A stretch of 64,000 bases of DNA, taken from assembly GCA_964646755.1 (NCBI GenBank), contig CAZYIE010000008.1, forward strand, positions 1 to 64,000, written 5' to 3'. Within the stretch, counting starts at the first letter, position 1; each line of letters opens with the position of its first letter. The notes below the pieces were generated by a model. That model made no database searches. It was not told where the DNA came from and worked only from the letters and a program-made list of their open reading frames with translations. Positions 9,189 through 18,397 of the stretch are shown in pieces. Source of the stretch: MVRV01 sp964646755 (lineage in GTDB: Bacteria > Desulfobacterota > Syntrophia > Syntrophales > Smithellaceae). The position numbers and the translations under genes were made by a program.

Positions 9189-10124
9189 ATGGCAAATAGC
9201 AGCAATCTGCGAGTGGCGATATTGGGGGGCACAGGCTTTGCGGGCCGCAATGTTCGAAATCTTTTTGTTGATCGCGGCATTGAGATCGGTGTTTTCAGCC
9301 GCACCACGGGCTGTGACCTTCTCGATCTTCCTACCGCTTGGTCTAAAATTGATGCTTTTCGTCCAACCCACATGATTAATTGCGCGGCAATTGTGGGCAG
9401 TATAAATTATGTTTCCGATTTCGCGGCCGACGTATTGGATGTCAACACAAGAATGCTCCTGAATCTCTATAAAATGGCCCAGCAGATGCGGGAAGTAGTG
9501 GTTGTTAATCCAATAGCCAATTGCGCCTATCCCGGCGTGATGGACACGTATGACGAAAAAGGCTTCTGGGATGGCCCCGTTCATCCTTCGGTCCTTTCCT
9601 ATGGCAGCACACGGCGTCTGATGCTTGTACTATCCAAATGCTATTACGATCAGTATGGGGTCAGATCAGTCAATCTTATCGTCCCCAACATGTACGGGCC
9701 CTACGATAGCACCAATCCGAACAAAACTCATGCCCTGAACGCACTGATCATTAAGTTTGTGCGCGCAGTTAAACAAAATCTGCCTTCTATAGAGATATGG
9801 GGGACTGGCAAACCCATTCGCGAATGGCTCTATATAAAGGATTTCGCAGAAATCATGCGCAGGGTTGTCGAAGGGCAGGAGCACTTACTTAGCCCGGTCA
9901 ATATCGCGCAGAATCGTGGTTACAGCGTTATTGAATTGGTTGACAAGCTCCGCGCTCATGTTCGGTTTGAAGGCAAAATAGAATTCAATACGCGGTTTCA
10001 GGATGGTTCTCTTAAGAAAGTCATGGATGATCATCTTTTCCGTCAACAATATCCTGATTTCAAATTTAACGACATCGATACAGGCATAGCGGAAACAGTA
10101 GCGTATTATCAAAGCATATTGTAA
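9189..10124 (+). CDS. NAD(P)-dependent sugar epimerase/reductase (extended SDR, GDP-fucose-synthase-like)
   Basis: 311 residues. The Rossmann GGTGFAGR loop is at 13-20. The middle resembles GDP-L-fucose synthase: INCAAIVGSINYVSDFAADV, then ANCAYPG (catalytic Ser/Thr-Cys region), then NMYGPYD. The SDR active-site tyrosine is Y138, but the residue four positions on is R142, not the nearly invariant lysine. The protein may therefore be slow or altered, or use a shifted residue. It probably makes the final deoxy- or epimerised sugar nucleotide. AAGGAGG lies 8 bases before the ATG. Confidence 0.78.
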   Translation: MANSSNLRVAILGGTGFAGRNVRNLFVDRGIEIGVFSRTTGCDLLDLPTAWSKIDAFRPTHMINCAAIVGSINYVSDFAADVLDVNTRMLLNLYKMAQQMREVVVVNPIANCAYPGVMDTYDEKGFWDGPVHPSVLSYGSTRRLMLVLSKCYYDQYGVRSVNLIVPNMYGPYDSTNPNKTHALNALIIKFVRAVKQNLPSIEIWGTGKPIREWLYIKDFAEIMRRVVEGQEHLLSPVNIAQNRGYSVIELVDKLRAHVRFEGKIEFNTRFQDGSLKKVMDDHLFRQQYPDFKFNDIDTGIAETVAYYQSIL

Positions 10125-10157
10125 ACGAACGAATATACACTAAATAAGGGGCAAACG

Positions 10158-10355
10158 ATGGAAGAGCGACCTATAATCAATCTCGTCTATTAACATTTAC
10201 ACCAGCAACAGATATTCGCTATTCATCGCGGGTCAATCACAGTCATTGCCACCCCTATTCCTATACAGAATTGTGATGTCTATGCATACACCAACGCATA
10301 CAGCTTTCGCGGCAAACAGTCCGGAATCGATGTCCTTCTGCTTTTTGAACCTGTT
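10158..10355 (+). other. Disrupted 5' end of the giant glycosyltransferase gene
   Basis: An ATG at 10158 with AAGGGG six bases upstream is in frame with the giant ORF but meets TAA at 10191-10193 after 11 codons. From about 10210 to 10355 the same frame again reads like protein and runs without stop into the giant ORF; SFRGKQSGIDVLLLFEP resembles GT10 N-terminal sequence. There is no ATG, GTG or TTG between the stop and GTG 10356. A frame +1 reading of 10189-~10225 also looks coding, so a compensated frameshift is possible. Either sequencing error in a draft assembly or a real nonsense mutation. Confidence 0.6.
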
Positions 10356-13300
10356 GTGGTTTTGCCGGGGCAATATGACAAGCGCGTTTGGGATCACTTC
10401 GACTATATTATTACCCTGTATGATGCACTCATAGAACGTGATCCCGACAAGTTCAAGAAAATACCGGTATTCCGGAGTGATTGGCTTCTCGAAGCACCAG
10501 TAACTGAAAGCATTATCGAACGCAGCAGGTTATACCCTGTTGAAAACAGAAAACTTGCCATCTGCATGATCGGCGGAAATAAACGGTCACAGGTACCTGG
10601 CGAATTGTACTCGAAACGCATTGAAGCCGCACTCTGGTTCCACCTTTATTCCGACATCCCTTTCGACGTTTACGGCCAATCTGTTTTTCCTCTGCCAAAT
10701 TACCGCGGTGTCTTGGGCGCAAAGGAAAAGTTTTCGACTCTCGCGCAGTACCGATTCTGCCTTTGCTACGAAAACACCAATCATCCCGAACTTGCCAGAG
10801 GGTATGTTGAGAAAATCTTCGACTGCCTCGAAACACGCACAATTCCGGTGTACCTTGGCTGCCCGGATATTGAAAAGTATGTTCCACAGGACTGCTTTAT
10901 TGATATGCGGAAATTTAAAAGCTATCGGGAGCTCGATGACTTCCTCCATGCCATGGACCAGAAACAATATGAAAGCTATATCCAAGCTATCGACACTTGG
11001 GTAACGCAAGGCGGCCTCCGCCCCTATTCCATGCATGCCGTCTATACGCGCCTCTCAGAACTGTACGCAGCTAGTGTTGGCAAGCACATTTCTGCTTATG
11101 CTCCCTCCGATGCACCATGGGAGCCAGGCAAGTCACCAACCATCAAAGACAAACCACTAGTTTCCTCGCCGGGTACACCTCACTGGTCATTTAATGAGCT
11201 GTCAAGTGCCGCATCCCCTTTAATCGATTATGATGAAAAAGGCACCAACCTTTTTTGCGGAGCAAATGCCCGGATGAAAAAGGCACAGCAACTTCAAAAA
11301 GAAAATAAATATCCGGAAGCGGTGCGTGAATTAGAAGACATGTTACAAGACGGCTTTTTTAATGTGGACATACTCTATCTGTACGCCCAGATGCTTGCTG
11401 CGGTTTCGCGCCATGAAGAGAGCCTGTCACAATTGTTGAGAGTAGTCACGCTGGACTCCAAACATATCCAGGCGCAGAACGATATCGGTGTGCTTATTAC
11501 AATGAAAAAAGATTTTAAGAAAGCCGTACAGTATCTGTATTCCGTGATCATAGCCATCGGCCAACATTACGAATTGACCCCGGAAAATCTGCTCGCGTTT
11601 CTTGCAAGCCTAGGCTGCAAAAATGGAAACGTTCAGTTTATTACCCGATCTTTATTGTCCCAATTTCCTGACGATGCCAAGCTTAAGGTTGTGCTGAAAA
11701 AGTTCGATAATCCGACACAACATGTGGCAGCTATCAGTTCCAATTCAGCTAATGCATCTATTGCCAATAGAAGATTGCCTGTGGCACACCAATCAGGTGA
11801 TGCTTTCATAATTAGCGGGAAAGTTCAGAAGGCTTTCCATCAGGCACCGGTTCTGACAAATGCCGAAACGCTTTTAAAGAATATGGAGATTCAGAAACGC
11901 CAGTACCAAGGCGATGATGACGTTCTTTCGCGCATTATCTTAAACGGTTTGTGGCTCGAGGGTAAACCTCTTCGACTGCACCTGGGCTGCGGCGAGAACC
12001 ATTTTGACGGCTATATCAATATTGATTTCCCGCCCTCGGAGCATTCCGTCCAGACAAAGATTGCGGCAGATTTGTTTGCCGATATCACCCTGCTCGATTT
12101 TCCGGAAAAGACAGTTGACGAAATTCGCCTACATCACGTATTTGAGCATTTCGGCCGTTCAAAAGCGCTTGCCCTTCTTATTCGATGGCATTCCTGGCTG
12201 AAGATAGGAGGAAAGCTCCACATCGAAACTCCGGATATAATCGGATCAGCGCATACGCTAGTTGCCGATATGCCCTACAGGACGAAACAGTGTGTTTTGC
12301 GACATTCTTTCGGATCTCACGAAGCCTCTTGGGCATATCATCTTGACGGGTGGTACAAGGAAAAATTTGAGCACATCCTCTCAAAATTCGGTTTTTCTGT
12401 CCGATGTCAAAATGTGCAATGGGAAGGAGATCCCTGGCTTTCAAATGTGCATGCCCTGGCCATAAAAGAAAAACATATAGACCGTGATACCCTTTTAGGA
12501 ATTGCGGATGAGATTCTACTCGATTCTATGGTAGCTGATGTTCCCGGGGAGCGGCTAATGCACCAGGTGTGGTGCAGAATGGTCCGGGATGAACTCAGGA
12601 AAATGCTTCCCGATGCCGGCTCTATGGCCCCGCGCACAGTTGGTATAGCTGAAATTAACATCGAAAACGATGCCCCCGAATACGATAATATAGGCTACGA
12701 TAACATTGAATTTAAAGAAAACGGGGAATTCAATATCCTTTCAAAAATAGTGCAACAAAAACAGGCTTTGGTAATTTTTGATATAGGCGCCAACAAGGGA
12801 CACTGGAGCAAGCTGGTCTTAGAGATGAACCATCAAGCCACAGTCTATGCCTTCGAGCCGGTACCGGAAACATTTTCCCTGATGCAGCAAAATCTCAAGG
12901 CAACCAATGCTCACATCCATAACTTGGCTATATCAGAAAACGATGGCGAAAAAACTTTTTACCACTGGGTTGACAATGAACAGATGGGCGAATTAAGTTC
13001 CCTCTATCGACGTCCCAATGTGGAAAAAAATATGAATGCTTCCGTGAAACCAATTACCGTTCATAGCTATGCCCTCGACACGTTTTGCAGGGAACAAAAC
13101 ATTCGGGAGATAGATTTCCTGAAGATCGATACAGAAGGTGCGGAACTCGATGTCCTACACGGTGCAGTATCACTCCTCAATTCAAAGTGTATCCGTATTC
13201 TTCAGTTTGAGTATGGCGGCACATACCTTGATTCAGGGATAACATTAAAGCAGGTATTTGAATTGCTTCAAAAAAGCAGCTATTCTGTTTTCAGGATCAT

Positions 13301-16300
13301 CCCAAAAGGATTGTTGTATGTCCCCCAATGGAGAGATGCCTTGGAAAACTACCGCTACGCGAACTACATCGCTGTTGCGCCAGACATGATGAATACTTTT
13401 CGTGTCAAACAAGCGGCTGAAAATGGAAAGAGTTTTATATCCGAAACGAAAAAACACTTCCCAACAACAACAGTGGTTTTCAGTAAAGATCGGGCTATGC
13501 AGCTCGACGCCACACTACGCTCTCTGCAATTGCATTGCAGGGATGTGGAATCAATGAACGTAAAGATTATCTACTACACCTCCACTTCTATCCATAATGA
13601 TCAGTATGAGAAATTGAAACATACCTATCCTTCTGCCCAATTCATCCCGGAGAAGAATTTCAAAGATGACCTCTTGTCAGCACTGTCACATCACGAGTAC
13701 GTCATGTTTCTCGTAGACGACAATATCTTTGTAAGGGATTTCAAGCTGGCAGACGCAGTTACATCATTGGAGAAATGCCCCAATGCGATCGGTTTTTCAT
13801 TTCGCCTTGGGAAAAACACGGCATATTGCTACATGCTTAGCAGGAAGCAGAACTTACCTTTGTTTGACCATCTGGATAAGATCATAATGAGATACAACTG
13901 GACAAAAGCCGAACTTGATTTTGGGTATCCACTTGAGCTTTCCAGTTCACTCTACCGCGTCAAGGATATCATGCCCCTTCTTGAACGGATTGATTTCAAG
14001 AATCCCAATACCCTTGAACTCCAGATGGACACAAATAAATCTGCATATGCGCCTGCGAAACCGCTACTACTCTGCTTTGATCAGAGCGTAGCATTCTGCA
14101 ATCCTGTTAACATGGTCCAGACAATGTGGGCAAACAAGTCGGGCAGAAACAACGATTACACCGCCGAAAAGCTTGCGGAAATGTTCGCTCAGGGATACCG
14201 TATCGATGTGAAGCGCTTTTCAGACTTTGTTCCTAACTCCTGTCATCAGGTGATTGCTTTTGAATACACCCACACACAGATTCCGGGAAAGATACTTGAT
14301 GGTGCTGTTTCGCTATGCGTACCTTTTGTGACGATCGGGATCGCTAATTGGAACGGTATTCAACATATTCAGGGATGTCTTGAATCAATACGGAGAAATA
14401 CTCCGGAATCACACGAGATAATTGTTGTCGATAATGGATCAACTGACGGGTCACGGGAATACCTGCGGGCACAGACTGACATTATCCTGGTGGAAAATTC
14501 TGAAAATAAGGGAGCTCCCGGAGCACGAAATCAGTTTTTATCGATAGCAAAAGGAGACTATATTGTTTTTCTAGACAACGACACCTTTGTTACCCACGAG
14601 TGGCTAAAAAAGCTTATTGCACACATGGAATCAGATCCACAAATCGGGATTATCGGGGCGTGCACGAACTACGCGACAGGTCTGCAAGGGATACCAGGGG
14701 TTGTCTACAAAACGATTGATGAGCTTGAGGATTATGCGAAAAAACGGGCAAAGGAGCATCGGGGAGAGCTCCTCCCGTCACCACGTCTTATCAGCTTTTG
14801 CGTATTTGTCCGTAGGGCGGCGGTTGAGAAAATTGGAGGGATGGAAACTGGTTTCAGCAAGTTCTGCTTTGAAGACGATGATTATTCATTGCGAATATCG
14901 ATCTCGGGTTTCAAATCCGTTGTGGCCAATGATGTATTTATTCATCACTCCGGCGGCCCGCAGGGACGCGGCGACAAGCAATACAATAAATGGTTATTTG
15001 ACGCCTGGGACGGGTTCAAGCGGAAATGGAGATTGCCGAAGGAATTGCCATTTGGATCAGCCTACGATGCAGAAAAGATCGCCAACCAACCTTTTGATTC
15101 AAAAGTTCATTATATACCTTTATATGATCCAGCTTCCATTGAGCCACTGATCTGGCGATCGACTTCGAGTGAAACTCCATGTCTGACACGTTCTGAATTC
15201 ATTCCTGGCCTGACCTCCATCATCATTCTCACACAGAATCGGCTAGATCGAACGAAAAAATGCGTCAAAAGCATCCGCAAGCACACCCCGGAAAATCATG
15301 AAATCATTTTTGTGGATAATGGATCAACTGACGGTACTGTCAAATGGCTGCAAGGCCAGATCAAGTTAAATAAAAGCTGGTACCTGATTGAAAATAAGGG
15401 AAATATTGGATTGGCAAGAGGCAGTAATCGGGGCATCAATACATCACAAGGGGAATTTATCCTGCTGCTGGATAACGCTGTCATTGTCAGCGAAAGCTGG
15501 CTTTCCGGAATGCTGGAATGTCTCAGCCGCTCCCACGCAGCCGGTATCATCGGCCCCATGACCAACAAGAGTAGTGGCCTCCAGCAGGTGGTGGACGAGT
15601 CATATCAATCGGTTGATTATCTCGATAAATACGCTGCAAGATTNNNNNNNNNNTGCGAAGATGAGGCTACCATTCGCGCCACTACCGCAAGATTTAAAGA
15701 GCAATACCGTCATCGAAGAATTCCCTACCGCAACATTGCCGAATTCTGCATGTTGTTTAAACGCACGCTGACAGAAAAGATCGGTCTGCTTGACGAACGT
15801 TTCCTTACCGGTCATTTTGCAGATGAAGATTTCTGTGTAAGAGCTGCCTTGGATGGTTATAAAAATTATATCGTCGGCGATGTTTTTATTCATCATCACG
15901 AATTTAAAAGCTCGCCTGGTGACAGAAATATCATCGAAAAAAAGTGGACGCTCAGTACGGCCAGCCCTGAGGGTAAGAAGCTGGCAGTGATGAAAACCAT
16001 AGAATTAGCTGATGCGCTTTATCAAAAAGGGATAACAGATCAATCTGTTGAAGCGCTCATCAATTGTATTAAGCTTACCCCTGACGCGCAGGAAATCTAT
16101 TATGAACTTGCCCGGATATTCATTGAAACGAAGAAATTTGCTGAGGCTTGGGAAGTTGTCGAATCCATGCCTGAATCGGCGCGAGAAGAATTAAAGGGTC
16201 TGGAATGTGCGGGTTACGCTAAGGAAGGCCTGTGCCTAGATGATGAAGCGTCTGCCTATGCGGACAGGATGTTGTCTCAGAAGGGAAAATGCCCGGCGGC

Positions 16301-18023
16301 GTTGAATCTGCAAGGCGTTCTGGCATATAAAAAAGGCGAAATGGAAAAGGCAGCAGAATACTTTAATAAGGCCATAGAAGCTGATCCGGGTTATGGAGAT
16401 GCATATGCCAACCTTGGCGTTCTCTACTGGGGCATGGATAAAAAAGATGACGCGCTGGCGCATCTGCAAAAGGGCTTTGTCCTATCACCCACAGTGCCGG
16501 ATGTAAGCTCGCTTTACTATTCCGTTGTCTCTTCTTTGAGCACATATAGTGACGCAGACGATGTTTTCCGGGAAGCATGCAGATTATATCCCAACAATAA
16601 AAATCTCACTTTTTTATATATTGAGACGCTTATCCAGCAGGGCAAGTTTGATGCAGCCGTGCTGAAAATAGAAGATGCGCTTGCCTTATTTGGCCTGGAC
16701 GAGGGCACTCTGAACGCCGCCTTGGCTGTCCGCGAAAAAATCGGGCCCCTGCAAATTGAAGAATCATCAAAAAAATTCACCCTTTCCGTCTGCATGATTG
16801 TGAAAAATGAGGAAAAGTTCCTCGTCCAATGTTTAAAAAGCGTTCGTGACGTTGTGGATGAAATGATTGTGGTGGATACCGGTTCCACCGATAAGACGAA
16901 AGACATTGCCACAGTATTTGGAGCCAAAGTGTTTGATTTCCCCTGGACAGGAGATTTTTCTGCAGCTCGCAATCATTCTTTGGCTCAGGCAACCGGCGAT
17001 TGGATTTTGATACTCGACGCCGATGAAGTCCTCTCCGCGCTAGACTTTAATGAATTAAAAACATTAACCCGCAAGAATCCCTCATCGCCTGCGGCCTATT
17101 CCGTTGATACAAAAAATTATACAAGTAATATTGGCGTCATTGGCTGGATACCAAATAGCGGAAAATATCCCGAGGAAGCAGGCTCCGGATCGGTTAGGAG
17201 CGCAAAGGTTCGACTTTTCACCAGAAGAAAAAATATTTTTTTCTCCAATCCGGTTCACGAATTATTGGAGACTTCGCTGCGTAATGCAAAAATTACTATT
17301 TCTCCCTGCACGATCGTTGTGCATCACTACGGGAAATTAGATATGGCTCGGGATACGCAAAAAGGAGAAGATTATTATCTGCTGGGAAAAATTAAATGCG
17401 AAAACGATCCGACCAATATGAAATATGTTAATGAACTGGCAAAACAAGCCCAGGTGCTTAATAAATATGAAGAATGTATAGAATTGTGGCTGAAACTACT
17501 ATCTCTCATCCAAGCCGATCCGGAATCACCGGGCTTTAAGGAACTTGCCAGTGTCTGCTACGGCGATCCGATAGCAGAAATATATATACAGCTTGCTTCA
17601 GCTTATTTGTTGCTCGACCGCTATGAGGAAGCATTACCAGCAGCACGCCAAGCAATCGAATCTAAGGTAAAGCTCAAAGAATATGTTCATATTTACGCTC
17701 ATTGCGAAATTATCATCGGCTCCTTGGATAAAGCGCTTGCCGAGTTGGAAGAGCTGCTCAAAACAAATCCTGATTATCCACCGGCATTGCTTATGATAGC
17801 GGTCATTTTCTGTTTGCAAGGAAAAAAGGCGAAAGCTCAAGAATTGTTCCAGTCAGTGGTGCAAAAACAGGTTCAGATAGCGTCCACCTTGAACAAAACT
17901 GTCAAACAACTCCATGCTCACGGAAAAACGGATGGGGCCTTGCTTATTCTCAATGCAATGATTGAAAACAATATAACCGATCAGGAAACAATGCGCCTTC
18001 TGGAGGAGTTACGAAAAGGGTGA
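10356..18023 (+). CDS. Giant multidomain glycosyltransferase/methyltransferase with TPR linkers
   Basis: 2555 codons from GTG 10356; the true start is probably 10158 (see the disrupted 5' end). Approximate segments: GT10 fucosyltransferase-like 1-230 (FCLCYENTN, GYVEKIFDCLETRTIPVYLG); TPR 303-400; class-I methyltransferase 535-700 (LHLGCG at ~541); FkbM methyltransferase 800-1000 (FDIGANKG ~806, KIDTEGAEL ~923); GT-A-like domain 1038-1310 (VVFSKDRAMQLDA, FLVDDN); GT2 1323-1590 (VFLDNDTF); GT2 1618-1865, where DXD reads DNA; TPR 1876-2121; GT2 2142-2340 (SVCMIVKNEE, ILDADE); TPR to the end. It may assemble and O-methylate a whole glycan on one scaffold. Ten Ns at 15644-15653 interrupt the second GT2; frame continuity there is assumed. 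Confidence 0.82.
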   Translation: MVLPGQYDKRVWDHFDYIITLYDALIERDPDKFKKIPVFRSDWLLEAPVTESIIERSRLYPVENRKLAICMIGGNKRSQVPGELYSKRIEAALWFHLYSDIPFDVYGQSVFPLPNYRGVLGAKEKFSTLAQYRFCLCYENTNHPELARGYVEKIFDCLETRTIPVYLGCPDIEKYVPQDCFIDMRKFKSYRELDDFLHAMDQKQYESYIQAIDTWVTQGGLRPYSMHAVYTRLSELYAASVGKHISAYAPSDAPWEPGKSPTIKDKPLVSSPGTPHWSFNELSSAASPLIDYDEKGTNLFCGANARMKKAQQLQKENKYPEAVRELEDMLQDGFFNVDILYLYAQMLAAVSRHEESLSQLLRVVTLDSKHIQAQNDIGVLITMKKDFKKAVQYLYSVIIAIGQHYELTPENLLAFLASLGCKNGNVQFITRSLLSQFPDDAKLKVVLKKFDNPTQHVAAISSNSANASIANRRLPVAHQSGDAFIISGKVQKAFHQAPVLTNAETLLKNMEIQKRQYQGDDDVLSRIILNGLWLEGKPLRLHLGCGENHFDGYINIDFPPSEHSVQTKIAADLFADITLLDFPEKTVDEIRLHHVFEHFGRSKALALLIRWHSWLKIGGKLHIETPDIIGSAHTLVADMPYRTKQCVLRHSFGSHEASWAYHLDGWYKEKFEHILSKFGFSVRCQNVQWEGDPWLSNVHALAIKEKHIDRDTLLGIADEILLDSMVADVPGERLMHQVWCRMVRDELRKMLPDAGSMAPRTVGIAEINIENDAPEYDNIGYDNIEFKENGEFNILSKIVQQKQALVIFDIGANKGHWSKLVLEMNHQATVYAFEPVPETFSLMQQNLKATNAHIHNLAISENDGEKTFYHWVDNEQMGELSSLYRRPNVEKNMNASVKPITVHSYALDTFCREQNIREIDFLKIDTEGAELDVLHGAVSLLNSKCIRILQFEYGGTYLDSGITLKQVFELLQKSSYSVFRIIPKGLLYVPQWRDALENYRYANYIAVAPDMMNTFRVKQAAENGKSFISETKKHFPTTTVVFSKDRAMQLDATLRSLQLHCRDVESMNVKIIYYTSTSIHNDQYEKLKHTYPSAQFIPEKNFKDDLLSALSHHEYVMFLVDDNIFVRDFKLADAVTSLEKCPNAIGFSFRLGKNTAYCYMLSRKQNLPLFDHLDKIIMRYNWTKAELDFGYPLELSSSLYRVKDIMPLLERIDFKNPNTLELQMDTNKSAYAPAKPLLLCFDQSVAFCNPVNMVQTMWANKSGRNNDYTAEKLAEMFAQGYRIDVKRFSDFVPNSCHQVIAFEYTHTQIPGKILDGAVSLCVPFVTIGIANWNGIQHIQGCLESIRRNTPESHEIIVVDNGSTDGSREYLRAQTDIILVENSENKGAPGARNQFLSIAKGDYIVFLDNDTFVTHEWLKKLIAHMESDPQIGIIGACTNYATGLQGIPGVVYKTIDELEDYAKKRAKEHRGELLPSPRLISFCVFVRRAAVEKIGGMETGFSKFCFEDDDYSLRISISGFKSVVANDVFIHHSGGPQGRGDKQYNKWLFDAWDGFKRKWRLPKELPFGSAYDAEKIANQPFDSKVHYIPLYDPASIEPLIWRSTSSETPCLTRSEFIPGLTSIIILTQNRLDRTKKCVKSIRKHTPENHEIIFVDNGSTDGTVKWLQGQIKLNKSWYLIENKGNIGLARGSNRGINTSQGEFILLLDNAVIVSESWLSGMLECLSRSHAAGIIGPMTNKSSGLQQVVDESYQSVDYLDKYAARXXXXCEDEATIRATTARFKEQYRHRRIPYRNIAEFCMLFKRTLTEKIGLLDERFLTGHFADEDFCVRAALDGYKNYIVGDVFIHHHEFKSSPGDRNIIEKKWTLSTASPEGKKLAVMKTIELADALYQKGITDQSVEALINCIKLTPDAQEIYYELARIFIETKKFAEAWEVVESMPESAREELKGLECAGYAKEGLCLDDEASAYADRMLSQKGKCPAALNLQGVLAYKKGEMEKAAEYFNKAIEADPGYGDAYANLGVLYWGMDKKDDALAHLQKGFVLSPTVPDVSSLYYSVVSSLSTYSDADDVFREACRLYPNNKNLTFLYIETLIQQGKFDAAVLKIEDALALFGLDEGTLNAALAVREKIGPLQIEESSKKFTLSVCMIVKNEEKFLVQCLKSVRDVVDEMIVVDTGSTDKTKDIATVFGAKVFDFPWTGDFSAARNHSLAQATGDWILILDADEVLSALDFNELKTLTRKNPSSPAAYSVDTKNYTSNIGVIGWIPNSGKYPEEAGSGSVRSAKVRLFTRRKNIFFSNPVHELLETSLRNAKITISPCTIVVHHYGKLDMARDTQKGEDYYLLGKIKCENDPTNMKYVNELAKQAQVLNKYEECIELWLKLLSLIQADPESPGFKELASVCYGDPIAEIYIQLASAYLLLDRYEEALPAARQAIESKVKLKEYVHIYAHCEIIIGSLDKALAELEELLKTNPDYPPALLMIAVIFCLQGKKAKAQELFQSVVQKQVQIASTLNKTVKQLHAHGKTDGALLILNAMIENNITDQETMRLLEELRKG
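15644..15653. other. Assembly gap (10 N)
   Basis: Ten Ns inside the second GT2 domain of the giant gene. The round number suggests a scaffolding placeholder of unknown true length. The flanking sequence stays open in one frame across it. Confidence 0.95.
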
Positions 18024-18050
18024 CAGACTGAGGGCTGAAGACTGAAGACT
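18021..18050 (+). repeat. CTGAAG-type intergenic repeat, copy 1
   Basis: Immediately after the giant gene stop the sequence reads GACTGAGGGCTGAAGACTGAAGACT-like heptamer-scale units. Related short stretches recur at 22107-22124, 22588-22604 (inverted), 49601-49622, 49911-49920 (inverted), 49973-49987 and 50010-50038 (inverted). Confidence 0.6.
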
Positions 18051-18094
18051 TTTTAAGGATGGTGAAAGAACTACTTTTTACGACTTCATTCTTA

Positions 18095-18123
18095 TTGACT
18101 CATACCAATAAATATTATATTAC
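18095..18123 (+). promoter_or_regulatory. Candidate sigma-70 promoter for the ParDE-like pair
   Basis: TTGACT, 17 bases, then TATTAC, about 30 bases before the antitoxin ATG. An alternative TATATT lies at 15-base spacing. The position suits a toxin-antitoxin operon transcribed independently of the giant gene. Confidence 0.45.
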
Positions 18124-18154
18124 AACGAAACATACGCACGGTGGAGGTTATATC

Positions 18155-18397
18155 ATGCAAAAAAATACCAGCGTTACTATAGGCGCACACTACGAAAAGT
18201 TCATTTCTCAGCAGGTTGTTCTAGGACGCTTTGGTTCAGCAAGCGAGGCGATCCGGGCCGGTCTGAGGCTTTTGGAAGAACGTGAAACCAAACTATCCTT
18301 GTTACGTCGTGCTCTTATAGAGGGTGAAGAAAGCGGCACTGCGGATTATTCCCTCAAGGGTTTAATTAATGAGATTGATGATGAAGGTCTCAACTGA
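18155..18397 (+). CDS. parD: ParD-like type II antitoxin (ribbon-helix-helix)
   Basis: 80 residues from ATG 18155, supported by GGAGG seven bases upstream; a longer upstream reading has no such signal. The N-terminus (TSVTIGAHYEKFISQQV, then GRFGSASEAIRAGLRLLEE) matches the ParD/CC2985 RHH DNA-binding fold with its SASEAIRAGL helix. The C-terminal tail should wrap the toxin. The stop overlaps the toxin start by one base (TGATG), the standard coupled layout. It probably represses its own promoter at 18095-18123 (family knowledge). Confidence 0.85.
   Translation: MQKNTSVTIGAHYEKFISQQVVLGRFGSASEAIRAGLRLLEERETKLSLLRRALIEGEESGTADYSLKGLINEIDDEGLN

Noticed and set aside
14617..15150. Plus-strand ORF of 177 codons in another frame
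   Set aside because: Lies wholly inside the GT2 domain of the giant gene; sequence not protein-like.
16517..16972. Minus-strand ORF of 151 codons
   Set aside because: Antisense to the clear TPR/GT2 coding sequence of the giant protein.
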